The notes: generated from the letters alone by a model not told the origin. A stretch of DNA of 64,000 nt from Ctena decussata (GCA_963989385.1 OZ022513.1:18335928-18399927), one strand, 5' to 3'. Shown: positions 10,165-20,514, counted from the first letter of the stretch. Numbers and translations are program-made.

Positions 10165-10608
10165 GCATGCTTAGTGGTTATCCCAATCACGGTTGACAAC
10201 TTTGCTGTCCTCTTTAATTGCACGCCGGTGGGTCGGGGTTCAGACTCTATGATAGCCCCTACATAAAGCTATATATTAGTTGGTTGGGGCCGGATGTTTG
10301 TCTGTTTCTTGGCTACCGGGGTTCCACTGGTGGTCTTCTTTTGCTCCAGTACTCCAGTGGTGTTACTGACGCCCCAGGGATCTCCGGGTGTCTCAACACG
10401 TTTTGGTTGTCGAGTCCTCATCCTTGCTTCATCACGGTCTTTTCTTGATCTTAATTGTTGACCGTGATGACTCTCTGATGAGTTAGGGGACCTCCATACG
10501 AACTATCAACTAATTGTGTGCACCGCAGCGGAGGGTGAGGGTGAAGGTTTGGGCCCAGTAAAACCGGTTTAACCCCCCCCCCCCCCCCCCCCCCCCCAGT
10601 AGTTATTA
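10165..10608 (+). mobile_element. Candidate long SINE-like element ending in poly-C
   Basis: GGCATGCTTAGTGGTTATC resembles an A box and GTCGGGGTTCAGACTC, about 70 bp later, resembles a B box. The body contains two partly complementary pieces (ATCACGGTC near 10433 and GACCGTGATGAC near 10460). It ends at CAGTAAAACCGGTTTAA followed by a C-run of about 38 bases (10571-10608). Only one copy is present, so the family assignment is tentative. Confidence 0.4.
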
Positions 10609-11047
10609 CTGACCGTCCCAAGGCGGTACTTTTGTTGCGGTTGCATTTGTTTTATGTTCGGTGCTGTTTAATTTATTGTGTTCTCAGTTTAATCCTTCTA
10701 TCATAAAAATAGAAAATAGGTAAAAATAATTGTTAAATGTTTTTCATATAATTTGCTTAGTCCGTTGTAACCCGTCTGTTGGTCTAAATTGTTTAGTTCA
10801 ATAAAAATAGCTGAGTTGCCATCTATTTGGGAAAGAGCTGCTGACTCGGCTTATCACTTGTAATTTATTGTTTGTTGTGATGTCTTTGTCAATCTTTCCC
10901 TTTGATGTTGGGGATAGGGTTTGGGATCTGATTCAGTCAGTTCCTGAAGTGTAGTTACTCTTTAAATTTATCTTTGGAGATAAATTATTAATCTCTGGCA
11001 AAATAGGCTTGATTTGGTAATTCTACCATAGTTTTAATTGTTTTCAG
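10609..11047. other. No gene seen; possible intron
   Basis: AT-rich, no repeats recognised. The last bases, TTTTAATTGTTTTCAG, form a good 3' splice acceptor for the candidate exon that follows. Confidence 0.35.
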
Positions 11048-11178
11048 GCATCGGCCCAAACATCAGAAATGCTGTTTAGAGCGTTGTAAATCCCATACCA
11101 CTGTGGCTACCAACATGTGGATATGCAAGAAAGACGATGAAAATAAAATCTCTACTGTAATCAAAAAGCCATCTAAAG
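11048..11178 (+). CDS. Candidate internal exon, 43 full codons, unknown protein
   Basis: A pyrimidine-rich acceptor (ATTGTTTTCAG) ends at 11047 and AAAG/GTAGGC could act as donor after 11178. The open frame from 11049 reads HRPKHQKCCLERCKSHTT..., then MWICKKDDENK and VIKKPSK. It is rich in Lys and has four Cys (KCC, RCK, ICK), which could suit a small metal-binding or disulphide segment. One base precedes and one follows the whole codons. No family recognised and no neighbouring exon found. It could be a chance ORF or an old transposon fragment. Confidence 0.3.
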
Positions 11179-11435
11179 GTAGGCAAGTGTAAATCAGTTA
11201 GTGCTCAGAGAAAATGGCTTTTCAGATTTAATGCAAAGCAACGTCGGAAGACAACCTTACTGAACTCAGGCTTTGAAGCGTTACAACAGGATAAAATGGG
11301 ACATTATAGTGCCATAAAAATAGAGTCATGATATCTCTAATCGCGAGACAAATCCATCGCAAAGCGCATGCTGATTATTGATAATCTCTGGCCATCAGAA
11401 CAAAACGTGGCCTCCAACTAAATGCTTATAATACT
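11179..11435. other. No gene seen
   Basis: Contains ACAACCTTACTGAACTC near 11252, which resembles AGCAACCTTACTGAACTT near 8957. The two surroundings are otherwise poorly alike. Confidence 0.3.
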
Positions 11436-11674
11436 TGAGCAGCGACACGAGAAAACCAACAAAGTGGTTGTGCGCCAAGCGAAGACTCAGATCAGCCTGG
11501 GCATCCGTCCAGTCTGATCAGGCTCTTTGCTTAGCGCTTATAGGGTAGCTAAGAGTCTACGTTACCTCCATGCGGACAGTGAAGACTCTTATCAGACAGG
11601 GTGGATGCTCAGTCTGATTTTAGTCTTCGCTGGGAGCACATGCCACTTTGTTGGTTTAGTCGTGTCGCGACTCA
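11436..11674. mobile_element. Nested-hairpin MITE, family A, full length
   Basis: TGAGCAGCGACACGAGAAAA at the left, AGTCGTGTCGCGACTCA at the right. The inner arms carry several mismatches (GTCTGATTTTAGTC near 11608), so it is an older copy. Confidence 0.85.
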
Positions 11675-11879
11675 TATTAAGTAGCTTGTTTGTCCAATGA
11701 GCTCTTCGTTAATATCTACATTAAGAATGGCCTATGCATAAGATGACCTTGTTATTCTGATTGCCAGTCATTTATATACAGGACCAAATGGAGCTGTCAT
11801 AAGACCTGTTTATACCCTCGATGCTATACTTATGATGGTCTATATCAAGGAAACGAAACAAAAAATAAACGAATTAGTG

Positions 11880-14060
11880 TCACCATACAATGTGGGTATT
11901 CTATCTTGAACAGATGTTGCGAAATTTGATATGAAAACTTTATGGAATATTAAGCAACAGCAGACTTGTTCTCTATCCTACGAACCGACAGGTAATTGTC
12001 AACAAATAAGGCACTTATGAGCCTACTACTATTAATTGTTGCTCGGAAATCTATTATAAAAAGTCATTAATAAATGCATGGAAAACGAAACTACATGAAT
12101 AATTGCTGTCAAAAATGAGCAGCAGACTGCCAGGTCTGTATTCCACGATACACTCGGTCATTGACAACTCATACACCAAATACAAACCTTCTACAGTACT
12201 TGTAACAGTTGCTGAGAATCTGTTGCAAAACATCATTAACAAGAATTCTGCAGAATGCTATGTCGCACCTGCCTTGCTCTTAAACAGTATCAGAGATCAT
12301 GGTTTGATTAGATTTGATGAATTCATGTATAAAAATTTGAGCGAACTGGACTTGCAAGCTAAGAAGAATGCAGTTCTGGACATAAAATTCAACAGTCATC
12401 AGAATATGAAATAATCATTTAAAAACAATCCAAGAGACCAGCTTAAGAACACATTTTATGCCATGCCTAATGATGGTAAGTTGGTTAGTGAGAAATGTAC
12501 TTTAATGCTAGAGTACATACAAATGTAGATGTCATGTTGACCTACAAATTTTCAAAGCCAACAAAGCATGAAATATACATCAAGCATAAGGTTTGATGCT
12601 TATACAATTGTGTTTAAAGAGAAATGGACTTAAATGCTAGGGTCAATGGAAGGTTGGACGTAAAATTTACAAAGTCAGCAGCCCTTGAAATAAAGGTCAA
12701 TGGCAGAAGGAAGTGCAACATCCCTTGAGATCTTTTTATGACGAAACTTTTTGCCAAGTTTGATGATTCTAGGTATCATACTTTAAGAGAAATGGACTGA
12801 CAGGCTAGGGTCGATGTAATTTTTGACATGAAATTCATGATGTCAGCAGAGGGTTAAATATAGATCAAGGGTAGCAAAAAGTGCAACATGCCTCAGGAAC
12901 AGTCAAAGAAGAAACTTAGTACCAGGTTTGATGATTGTAGGTATCGTAGTTTGAGAGAATGGACTTAACCACTAGGGTCGAGGTAATTTTGGACATTAAA
13001 TTTTACGAAGTCAGCAGAGCATGAAATATATGTCAAGGATAGAAAAACGTGCAACATGCCTTGAGAACATTCTGAGAAGAAACTTTATACCAGGTTTGAT
13101 GATTGTAGGTGTCATAGTTTGAGAGAAATGGACTTAAACACTAGGGTCGAGGTAATTTTGGACATAAAATTTTACGAAGTCAGCAGAGCGTGAAATATAG
13201 GTCAAGGGTAGAAAAAAGTGCAACATATCTCGAGAACATTCTAGGAAGAAACTTTATACCAGGTTTGATGATTGTAGGTATCATAGTTTGAGAGAAATGG
13301 ACTTAAACACTAGGGTCGAGGTGATTGTGGACGGACGGACTGACGGACGTACGGACGGACGGAATGACTGACGGACGGACGGATGGACGGAAAAGTGAAC
13401 TCTATATCGCACCTTGTTAAAGCAGGTGCGACAAAAACGGCATTGAGAGAAAGAACATAAGAATATGCAGTAGAAGGACAGGTCTGTATTCCACGATACA
13501 ATATGTCAGTGTCATCCCATAAACCAAATAATAACCAAATAGTTGCTGAGATATCTATCCAGAAACATTTCATTAGGAGAAGAGCTCTTTAAGCTTTCAG
13601 CTTTCCTTCTGACCCATTTCATTTGTTCAGTTGTGTTGACTACGTGTGTATTGTAATATGAATTTATTGAAGAAATACAAATGTTTAAACCAAACATTTC
13701 ATTAAAAGTATGGAGAGAAAGAAAAATAAACAACCACTGAGAAGAACAAAGGGGAGAAGGTTGTCTCTGTCATACAATACAACGAGCCAGTGCAATAGGA
13801 ACAGATGTTGAAGAATATTTTACGAAAATAGTTATAATAATAATGAAAATAAAACACTATTACATGCATGAGGAGAACTAAAAATGAACATGTTCTGAAT
13901 AGCATTAAAGATAGAAGGCCAAGACTTTATTCAACGATACAGTAAGTTATTGTCAACTAATAATTCAAAGATGAACTTTCTACCTCGAACAGATGCTGTG
14001 AAATCTGCTACGAAAAATCATAATTAAATGCACGAAGAGAAAGGAAATTAGACGGTCATA
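11880..14060. repeat. Diverged tandem repeat, unit about 150-170 bp, interrupted
   Basis: Units share AGGTCTGTATTCCACGATACA, ATTGTCAAC-CATA, TCGAACAGATG, TTGCGAAATC and AAATGCATG-GA. They are seen at about 11880-12110, 12115-12255, 13455-13590, 13740-13890 and 13905-14060. The array is split by the 1.17 kb element at 12262-13432. Chance open frames inside (for example 12103-12414) are not shared between units, so it is not read as coding. Confidence 0.6.
12262..13432 (-). mobile_element. 1.17 kb TIR element, family D, minus orientation
   Basis: Left end GTCGCACCTGCCTTGC and right end AAAGCAGGTGCGAC are inverted. Next to the right end are GATATAGAGTTCAC and a GGAC/GGACGGAC microsatellite (about 13329-13390). 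Inside are about four tandem units of 165-175 bp carrying GAGAAATGGACTTAA, CTAGGGTCGAGGTAATTTTG, AAGTCAGCAGAGC and CCAGGTTTGATGATTGTAGG. The length is almost the same as the copy at 60671-61838. No transposase. Confidence 0.8.
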
Positions 14061-14295
14061 CACTAAGACTGATCTGCTTGCAACGGACTTTCTTTCGAAG
14101 TAAACCTATTTTTACTCGTGTAAGAATCAATTCAACTGGACCATAGCTTGCTGTTTGGCATCATCTTGGCAAATTTAAATCGAGCGAAACATTGTTTTTT
14201 TAAAATTCTATATTCAGACATTTAGACCTTTCAAAGCGTGTTGCTATTTAGAAACAGGTAAATACAAGTAGCTAATTCACCGAGTTTTACATAAT

Positions 14296-14533
14296 TGAGC
14301 CGCGACACGACAAAACCAACAATGTGGTTGTGCGCCCATGGCAGACTCAGATCAGCCTGGACATCCGCCCAGTCTGATCAAAGTCTTCGCTGTGCGCATA
14401 GAGGTAGCTTAGACCCTTAGCTACCCTTTAAGCGCTTAACGAAGAGTTTGATCTTACTGGGCGGATGTCCAGGCTGATTTGAGTCTGCGCTGGGCGCACA
14501 ACCACATTGTTGGTTTTGTCGCGTCGCAGCTCA
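14296..14533. mobile_element. Nested-hairpin MITE, family A, full length
   Basis: TGAGCCGCGACACGACAAAA to GTCGCGTCGCAGCTCA. The inner loop retains TAGCTACCCTTTAAGCGCTT, as in the 6027 orientation. Confidence 0.9.
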
Positions 14534-14557
14534 GTTATATTATAGTAGTTAGAGACG

Positions 14558-14650
14558 CTCGGTTATGGCGCAGTAGGACGTGGGATCGAATCACCACTCA
14601 GACAGCTGTCGACTCGGAAACACTCTCTGTCAACCCAGCAGTATGAACAT
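14558..14650 (+). mobile_element. tRNA-like SINE fragment (family S2)
   Basis: CGGTTATGGCGCAGTAGGACG followed by a B-box-like GGGATCGAATCACC, then GACTCGGAAACACTCTCT and GTCAACCCAGCAG. The same order (GGTTATGACGCAG, GGGTTCGAATCC, GACTGGAAAAGTCTCTTT, GTCAAGCCAGCAG) is found at 53290-53395, so this is one family with two copies here. Confidence 0.6.
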
Positions 14651-14699
14651 TTTTTGTCGTATCAGAAGTCATAAGGCGGTACAGGGAGAAAATGTTCAT

Positions 14700-14768
14700 A
14701 TGGTGTGCCCAAGATGCGGTGGGATTCTAACCCCCAAATGCACCTAAGGCCACTAGGCTACGGAAAAT
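14700..14768 (-). mobile_element. tRNA-like SINE head, minus strand
   Basis: Read on the minus strand: CCGTAGCCTAGTGGCCTTAG (A-box-like), then GGGGGTTAGAATCCC (B-box-like) and CACCGCATCTTGGGC. Only the head is clear; the body would run to the left into the S2 fragment. Confidence 0.5.
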
Positions 14769-14840
14769 TTATATTTACCTTAGATATTTCATAGGCTCCA
14801 CGACTAAATAGCGTCTTCAAAACGTGTTGCTTTATATATT

Positions 14841-15082
14841 CACGGGGGTAATACCAGTTTGGCTACCTGTGTTTTCGACCGAGTCTGTACTATGCAAAGT
14901 GGCCTTCGACCGAGAATACGATCGTAAGCATTATCAATAACGGTAAATGGCACTAGTGTGTATGGCTGTCGGCCGAGCTGATACTGCTGTCGACTGTCTA
15001 GGTCGACACGCACCTTTGCATGTATGGTAATTGACTGATTCGGTCGAATGCACAGGTAGCCAAATTGATATTGGCCCCCGTG
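14841..15082. mobile_element. 242 bp TIR MITE with ATATT duplication
   Basis: Inverted ends CACGGGGGTAATACC and AATATTGGCCCCCGTG (outer 8 bp perfect), continued inward by TTTGGCTACCTGTG against CACAGGTAGCCAAA. ATATT occurs immediately outside both ends (14836-14840 and 15083-15087), a likely 5 bp target duplication. The minus-strand open frame across it continues into the next hairpin element and is not a gene. Confidence 0.75.
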
Positions 15083-15108
15083 ATATTGGATTTTTTTAAA
15101 AGAAAAAT

Positions 15109-15229
15109 TGAGCCGTGACACGACAAAACCAACAAAGTGGTTGTGCGCCCAGCGCAGACTCAGATCAGCCTGGGCATCCACCTAGTCTGATCAGAGTCTT
15201 CACTGTCCGCATGGAGGTAGCTTAGACCC
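15109..15229. mobile_element. Family A hairpin MITE, left half only
   Basis: Starts TGAGCCGTGACACGACAAAA and includes one inner hairpin, but stops after GGAGGTAGCTTAGACCC, exactly at the element's mid-point. It is followed by simple repeats. Confidence 0.8.
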
Positions 15230-15239
15230 AAAGTATATA

Positions 15240-15364
15240 TAAATATTCATTCATTCATTTAATTATTTTTTATTCAATGAATTAATCAATCAATTTATCA
15301 ATCAATCAAACAATCAACCAAGCAGTCAAATGTTAAAAAAGAAAAAAAAAAAAAAAAAAAAAAA
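15240..15364. repeat. ATTC/AATC simple repeats and poly-A
   Basis: ATTC repeats (15247-15259), AATC-type repeats (about 15285-15320) and an A-run from about 15344. This is compatible with the tail of a retroposed unit or slippage at the broken MITE end. Confidence 0.7.
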
Positions 15365-15915
15365 CAGTTATTTTGAACATTTAGACCTTTTAAGTTGTCT
15401 TTGATATAACAGTAAATTCGGTATAAAACTAAACTGGAAGCAATTAATTTCATTTGGTTTTTAGAACTGCTATCTATCTCACAATTATGACATATGTCTT
15501 ACTGAAGATTCAATTAACCTATTCTAATATTTTATGAACCGCGTAACAATACAAGACAGGGACTTCGAGCCTCATGCGCAGTTGAACAGACCGGACAAAA
15601 TTGTGTACTGTTTATATTCGTATGTTTGTCAGGTGTTTGATACATGCTGGAAAAGTTATGACAGGCCTGCACAAATGCTCAAGCTGATCTGAGTGTTCGC
15701 TGGTCCAACATGTCCAAATGCACCTTTTCGGCTAGCGTGGCTCAAACAACGGTAATGGATGTTTTTATGATATGATGCCATTATAATTTGTGTTTTAATA
15801 AGTAAATTGCATAATGCAAGAACGAAGTGCAGCACTTAAATCAGGGCTATAAATCAGTCAAATGCTAATTGAGAAAAAAATCTATCTTCTTCAATCTATT
15901 TGTTGTTTTCTGAAA
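15365..15915. other. No gene seen; hairpin remnant
   Basis: About 15545-15740 contains AACCGCGTAACAATACAAGAC ... TGCACAAATGCTCAAGCTGATC ... GTGTTCGCTGGTCC, a weak remnant of a family A element. The rest is AT-rich. Confidence 0.35.
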
Positions 15916-15917
15916 TA

Positions 15918-16721
15918 CAGTGCTGTCGGCCTATTCGGCGCACTTAAGCAAATAATCGTTAAATGTGTAAATAAGAACAATATAAAATAAACAACAGATA
16001 TTGTGTTTATAAGGAACTATAATTACCCTTTATTTCATCTAAAAAAATCCACCATGTGGTATTGATCACAATATGAAAAGAAACTCAAAACTCATGTACC
16101 ATTGTGCACGAGGGACCCCGTTTTTGTCGGCCAATTTGACGCAGCTTCTGAAAATGTCTTGATTCCTGACATAAATAATGGGCTATTTGTGAAACAGACT
16201 ATAATCGTGACATCACTCCACGGGCTGCAGAATGGCCGCAGAAGGAGCTTGTGGAACGTTTCAACAATTATTTGCTTTAGCACTGTTAAATCATGATCCT
16301 TTGGACATTAGCTGAGTGAGTTATTTTATAATTCACTTCTTTACTATGTGCATTTATGCAAGGCATGGCAAGGCTTGCAAAAAAAGAGTGATAATTATTA
16401 TTTACAAGTGCTGCTGAAGTGAGTTGTCCTACATTCGTGATGTGTACTGAGAGCAACTGTGTTTGTAAACAAAGATTGCGAAATACGGTGTGTATTCAAC
16501 ATATGCCGAGCTGCCGAGTAGCATTTGCAAATATCTGCATAAAACCAAGTGCAACTTACCCCTCTGGACAGAAATGATCTTCTTTACCGCATATAAAGAT
16601 CTTCGCTTGAAGGACTGCTTAGAAAACAGCCGACAAAAATTATCAACACGTGTTTAACGGTAAATTACGTTACGTAACGTGCGCCGAATAGGCCGATGCG
16701 CCGAATAGGCCGACACGACAG
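15918..16721. mobile_element. 804 bp TIR element (CGGCCTATTCGGCGCA ends), TA flanks
   Basis: The left end has GTCGGCCTATTCGGCGCAC and the right end has its complement. At the right the 17 bp TGCGCCGAATAGGCCGA-type segment is doubled. TA lies outside both ends (15916-15917 and 16722-16723). The interior has a short open frame on each strand (about 16092-16296) but no transposase motif is recognised. Non-autonomous, superfamily unassigned. Confidence 0.75.
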
Positions 16722-16842
16722 TACCGTATTACTCATAATAAAGTCCCTGTTGCGACAAACGCTCCTGTCTTTTTTTCTATGTTTCTCTTTGTTATAATGT
16801 CTTTTTCCATCAGTTTTATGAAGGGAAGCAACATTAGTTCTT

Positions 16843-16953
16843 GGGCCCGAGGTTACAAAAATTGAGTATAATCTCAAACTCAAAATAAAGCACACTGATT
16901 GGCTGCTTCCGAGCACGTTTGAGAATGTACTCAGGTTTTATAACCTCCGGGCC
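16843..16953. mobile_element. Short MITE, family E (GGCCCGAGGTTATAAAA)
   Basis: GGCCCGAGGTTACAAAAATTG at the left faces TTTTATAACCTCCGGGCC at the right, with CAAACTCAAAATAAAGCACA and GATTGGCTGC inside. The same interior recurs at 60002-60095 and the same ends at 59705-59947. Confidence 0.8.
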
Positions 16954-17059
16954 AGTTTGCTTTGTAGGGGGACGCAGCTCTTTCAAATGAGGTACTCACT
17001 TCAAGCAAAGGCTTTCCTTTTAGATCTGATTTTTACTGAGAAGGACACAAAACGGAATA

Positions 17060-17263
17060 CAGTCAACTCCCGATATCACGAACATTGATATCTCAAAATA
17101 TCTTCTTGTATCAAAGAATATATTTCGAATTTTTATTTACATTCAACTCTTGTTATCTGAAACTACAGATATCTCAAAGTAAATTTTCTGGTACCAGAAA
17201 ATTTACTTTGAGATATCAGTAGTTTAGACTGAAATTTGACTTTGAGATATCGAGAGTTGACTG
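17060..17263. mobile_element. 204 bp pogo/Tc-like MITE (CAGTCAACTC ends)
   Basis: CAGTCAACTCCCGATATC at the left and GATATCGAGAGTTGACTG at the right are inverted, with TA at 17058-17059 on the left and TGTA on the right. The centre is a perfect stem: TCTCAAAGTAAATTTTCTGG facing its complement, around GGTACC. CAGTYRAC-type ends with TA targets are typical of pogo-group MITEs. Confidence 0.8.
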
Positions 17264-17998
17264 TGTAGTAGAATTACTTCATCTGAAAGTGTATCCATGC
17301 ACGTTAATATTGTTTATAAGAAGTATTTTGGCGGTAGCTGATTTATAACTCTTTAATATACGCACCCGATTATTTGTAAAACGCAACGCTTCCGGAGCGT
17401 CTAATAGGAGTAATACGGTAACATACTGAGTGGCAACTGCAACCAGACTTATGTTGTATCGTTATAACAGTTTTGCCTATGGTCTGTGGCTTTCTACTCA
17501 CAGAAGGTGGTCAAAACATATGGGCAGCGTGAACTAATTGTTTCTCCCATAGACTTCTATAGTGACCCCTACTGCCTGTGACAGTGTGCCTCCCTTTTAT
17601 ACACTGTTACTTCACTATCCAGATTTGCTCTAATTTCAAGCTCAAATATTGATCAAGAAGATGAAATAAGAGAAACACCACCTTACCCTGCACTTTCTAC
17701 CTCTACAGGATGTTGATAGCCAGCAACTACCTATCCCGCAGAAAAGTGCAGAAGATTTGCTAAAACTCACCTGTCATTAATTTTGGCTCCACAGACCAAA
17801 TCAAAAATACTTATTTCTTTACAATATCCATAATATCAAACAAAACTGATTTCTACATGTCACTAAAACATCACTTTCAACCTCATCAGCAGTATTAACC
17901 AATCAAAGAGCACCATGTGACAATAATAGTCCCGAGCTTCCCTGCACCTTTTTGAATTTCGCGGTTTCCTATAGGAATTGGTTCCCGGTGCCCATATA
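17264..17998. other. No gene seen
   Basis: Moderately GC-balanced sequence with no long ORF. It carries phrases such as CTGCACTTTCTACCTCTACAGG and GCAGAAAAGTGCAG that are partly complementary, so a decayed repeat is possible. A CCATAGACTTCTATAGTG stretch at 17547 is unremarkable. Confidence 0.35.
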
Positions 17999-18236
17999 TG
18001 AGCCGCGACGTGAGAAAACCAACAATGTGGTCGTGCGTCCAGCGCAGACTCAGATCAGCCTGGGCATCCGCCCAGTCTGATCAGAGTCTTCGCTGTCCGC
18101 ATTGAGGTAGCTTAGCTCCTTCGCTACCCTTTGAGCACTTAACGAAGAGTCTTATCAAACTGGGCGGATGCCCAGGCTGATCTGAGTCTGCGCTGGGCGC
18201 ACAACCACATTGTTGGTTTTCACATGTCGCGGCTCA
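17999..18236. mobile_element. Nested-hairpin MITE, family A, full length
   Basis: TGAGCCGCGACGTGAGAAAA to TTCACATGTCGCGGCTCA. Both flanks are TATA-rich (CATATA / TATATA). Confidence 0.9.
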
Positions 18237-18420
18237 TATATAGAACACTGCTTCACTAGGTCGTCCTTTACAATATGGCCACCATTTATCTCAGTGTACC
18301 TCGGCCACTTTACCTTCAGACTGTCTATACCTTTAAAAATAGAAGTCTTCAGTTGGTCATTTGACAGAAGACTTGGACGGACACACGGCGCCAAGTGCGT
18401 GCAACTATGGTTACGAAATG

Positions 18421-18478
18421 CTGGGCCACTTGGGGAACGTCGTTAGGAGAATTGAACAGAACAGAACAGAACAGAACT
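18421..18478 (+). repeat. Dispersed repeat with (GAACA)n tail
   Basis: CACTTGGGGAACGTCGTTAGG then AGAATTGAACAGAACAGAAC and further AGAAC units. Partner of 4318-4362; a third, GAACAGAACAAACC, lies at 21550. Confidence 0.6.
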
Positions 18479-18786
18479 GGTCATTTGATTAACAAACCGT
18501 GCATCTGTGGCAGTACTGGGTTAGTCTTCTTCAGAAATCAGGTTCCGCGCAAATGAGATTTCACATTTCTATAAAATAACCAATGGGTGCAATATCTGGA
18601 CTTGTAAGGACTTTATCGCTGTCCTAGACTCAAAATTCAGTTCTACATCAGCGCTTGGTGGTTAGCATTTTAGAATTCTCTGAGGAACGCACAAATATTT
18701 TGTGACAAGTAACCTTGCTATGTTTGACAAGTGAGATGTTGCGTTGTCTGGATTTGCAAAAAAAATCCAACTGGTAAACGTAAAAG

Positions 18787-19013
18787 CAAGGGCGTAGCTA
18801 CGTATACGGCAAATACGCAAGTGCGTATTGAAATTTTGTCAAAATTGACAAAATTTCAAAACGCACCTGCATATTTGCATGTTGAAATTTTATAAATTAG
18901 ACAAGATTTCAAAACCAACTCCCAAAGAGACTGAAATACGTATTTTCCCTTCACGAAGTAGAGAATAAAACATGGTTGTGCGTATTATGAAATTGCCCCT
19001 AGTTACGCCCCTG
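18787..19013. mobile_element. 227 bp MITE with CAGGGGCGTAAC-type ends
   Basis: Left CAAGGGCGTAGCTACG and right TAGTTACGCCCCTG are inverted. TAAAAG abuts both sides (18781-18786 and 19014-19019), a probable target duplication. The interior pairs GAAATTTTGTCAAAATTGAC with nearby complements. The end sequence resembles hAT-type MITEs, but a full 8 bp duplication is not seen. Confidence 0.75.
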
Positions 19014-19083
19014 TAAAAGTACCGTAAGTTAACAGAACTCATTGGTGCCGACTCTGTTCTGCACTCAGACTAGTCGGTGTAAG

Positions 19084-19338
19084 ATGGCGGAAAAGATTTT
19101 TAAAGCTTGTTTCAGTTTTGTATGTGTTGACACTGGGTCTAGTGAAAAGGGTAACAAAACTGAAAATGACAGCGTTGCTGTTCTCATCAACCTCAACATC
19201 CAGTAACCTATAACGACCTTGGAAGCGCTAATAAATAATGATTTGTTCTGCAACATGGTCGATTCATATCGCATAAAGTACAGGTCTGTGACCCTGAGAT
19301 CGCAAGCCAACATGTTACAACAGTTAATTACTCAGTAA
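19084..19338 (+). pseudogene. Interrupted ORF, 84 codons with one in-frame stop
   Basis: From an ATG in good context (AAGATGGCGG) the frame reads MAEKIFKACFSFVCVDTGSS... to ...VAVLINLNIQ, meets TAA at 19204, then continues in the same frame PITTLEALINND ... MVDSYRIKYRSVTLRSQ ... MLQQLITQ to a TAA at 19336. An unbroken frame on both sides of a single stop suggests a formerly coding segment, or a splice donor CA/GTAACC just before the stop. No protein family recognised. It begins 70 bp after the MITE at 18787-19013 and is followed at 19357 by AAGTGATTTGTTAGGCGAC, similar to the ends of the 5462-5906 element, so it may belong to a transposon. Confidence 0.35.
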
Positions 19339-20276
19339 CCTCTGACCGGAAGCTTACAAGTGATTTGTTAGGCGACATTCCGTCAGTAATGGCGACAGCA
19401 GCTGCGTTTCTTGTATCTTTTAATGGCACTTTATCGATTAAGAGTCGCTTTCGTGACAAGTTAAGATTCAGCCCTGAAAATTGTTTAAAACATCCGAACT
19501 AATGTGCCCAGACGCCTTTTTAAAACATCTACCAACTTGAATCTACTTCATCGTAAATATTTTGCAATATTAAGATCGACTCCTAAAGGAAAGAAATTGC
19601 TTCTAAAGAAGCGATTTCAGTAGACCTACTTTAGAAATTCGTCCCCCATCAAAACAAACAGGAGGCCTCAAAATTTGTCTTCTTATTGTACAATGTTGGG
19701 AGAAACGGGGAAATGTACCTATACAATTAAGAAGTTGTAACTATATTTTCACACACGAGTCTTAGACACCAATTTGTTTTACATTTGAAATTCAAGTAAC
19801 ATCAACCTGCAATTCCAGTCTAACAGTTTTCAAAGACTGATACCCATTGTTTGTCAAATGTTTCTATTCGAGGGACGTCGTCGTTGTCTTCGTAATCTGT
19901 ACCATTGCATCGAAACTCATTCCTTTAAACAACAAGAGATAATGCGATGTCGTTTCGTATGCAGAAGCAGAAAGTCCAGATTTATTTTTTAATACATCTG
20001 CATCTACCACTTAAGTACATGACCAGGATTGGCATAGTCGCACTGAGAACAACCTTAAAACATTCGTGCTGGGAGGCTCTTATAATAATATTATATTAAT
20101 AATATTACTGCATATTATGCGGTTAAATCAGTTATGACATGGACTCAAGAATAATGTTCCATTTCAGAGTATAGAGTTGAGCTTTGCAACATTTTCATCT
20201 CATTTTGAGTTAGTGTGTTAATAGAGTTCCGTTGATACCAATGCTAGTGGGCATGTGCTGTATTGCAAATTACATT
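19339..20276. other. No gene seen
   Basis: AT-rich. GGAAAGAAATTGCTTCTAAAG near 19588 is a remnant of family G. TATAATAATATTATATTAAT near 20080 is low complexity. Confidence 0.4.
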
Positions 20277-20514
20277 TGAGCCGCGACACGACAAAACCAA
20301 CTATGTGGTCGTGCGCACTACGCAGACTCAGATCAATCTAGGTTTTCACCAACTTTGATCAGACCCTTCGTTAAGTGCTCAAAGGGTAGCTAAGGGTCTA
20401 AGTTACCTTCATGCGGACAGCGTAGACTCTGATCAGACTGGGCGGATGCCCAGGCTGATCTGAGTCTGCGCTGGGCGCACAACCACATCGTTGGTTTTCT
20501 CGTGTCACGGCTCA
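20277..20514. mobile_element. Nested-hairpin MITE, family A, full length
   Basis: TGAGCCGCGACACGACAAAA to CTCGTGTCACGGCTCA. The left inner hairpin is altered (CAATCTAGGTTTTCACC), while the right one is close to consensus. Confidence 0.9.

Noticed and set aside
12103..12414. 103-codon open frame, plus strand
   Set aside because: Crosses from a tandem unit into the 1.17 kb element; homologous units elsewhere are not open.
14840..15181. 113-codon open frame, minus strand
   Set aside because: Starts in a half family A element and crosses a separate MITE with its own target duplication.
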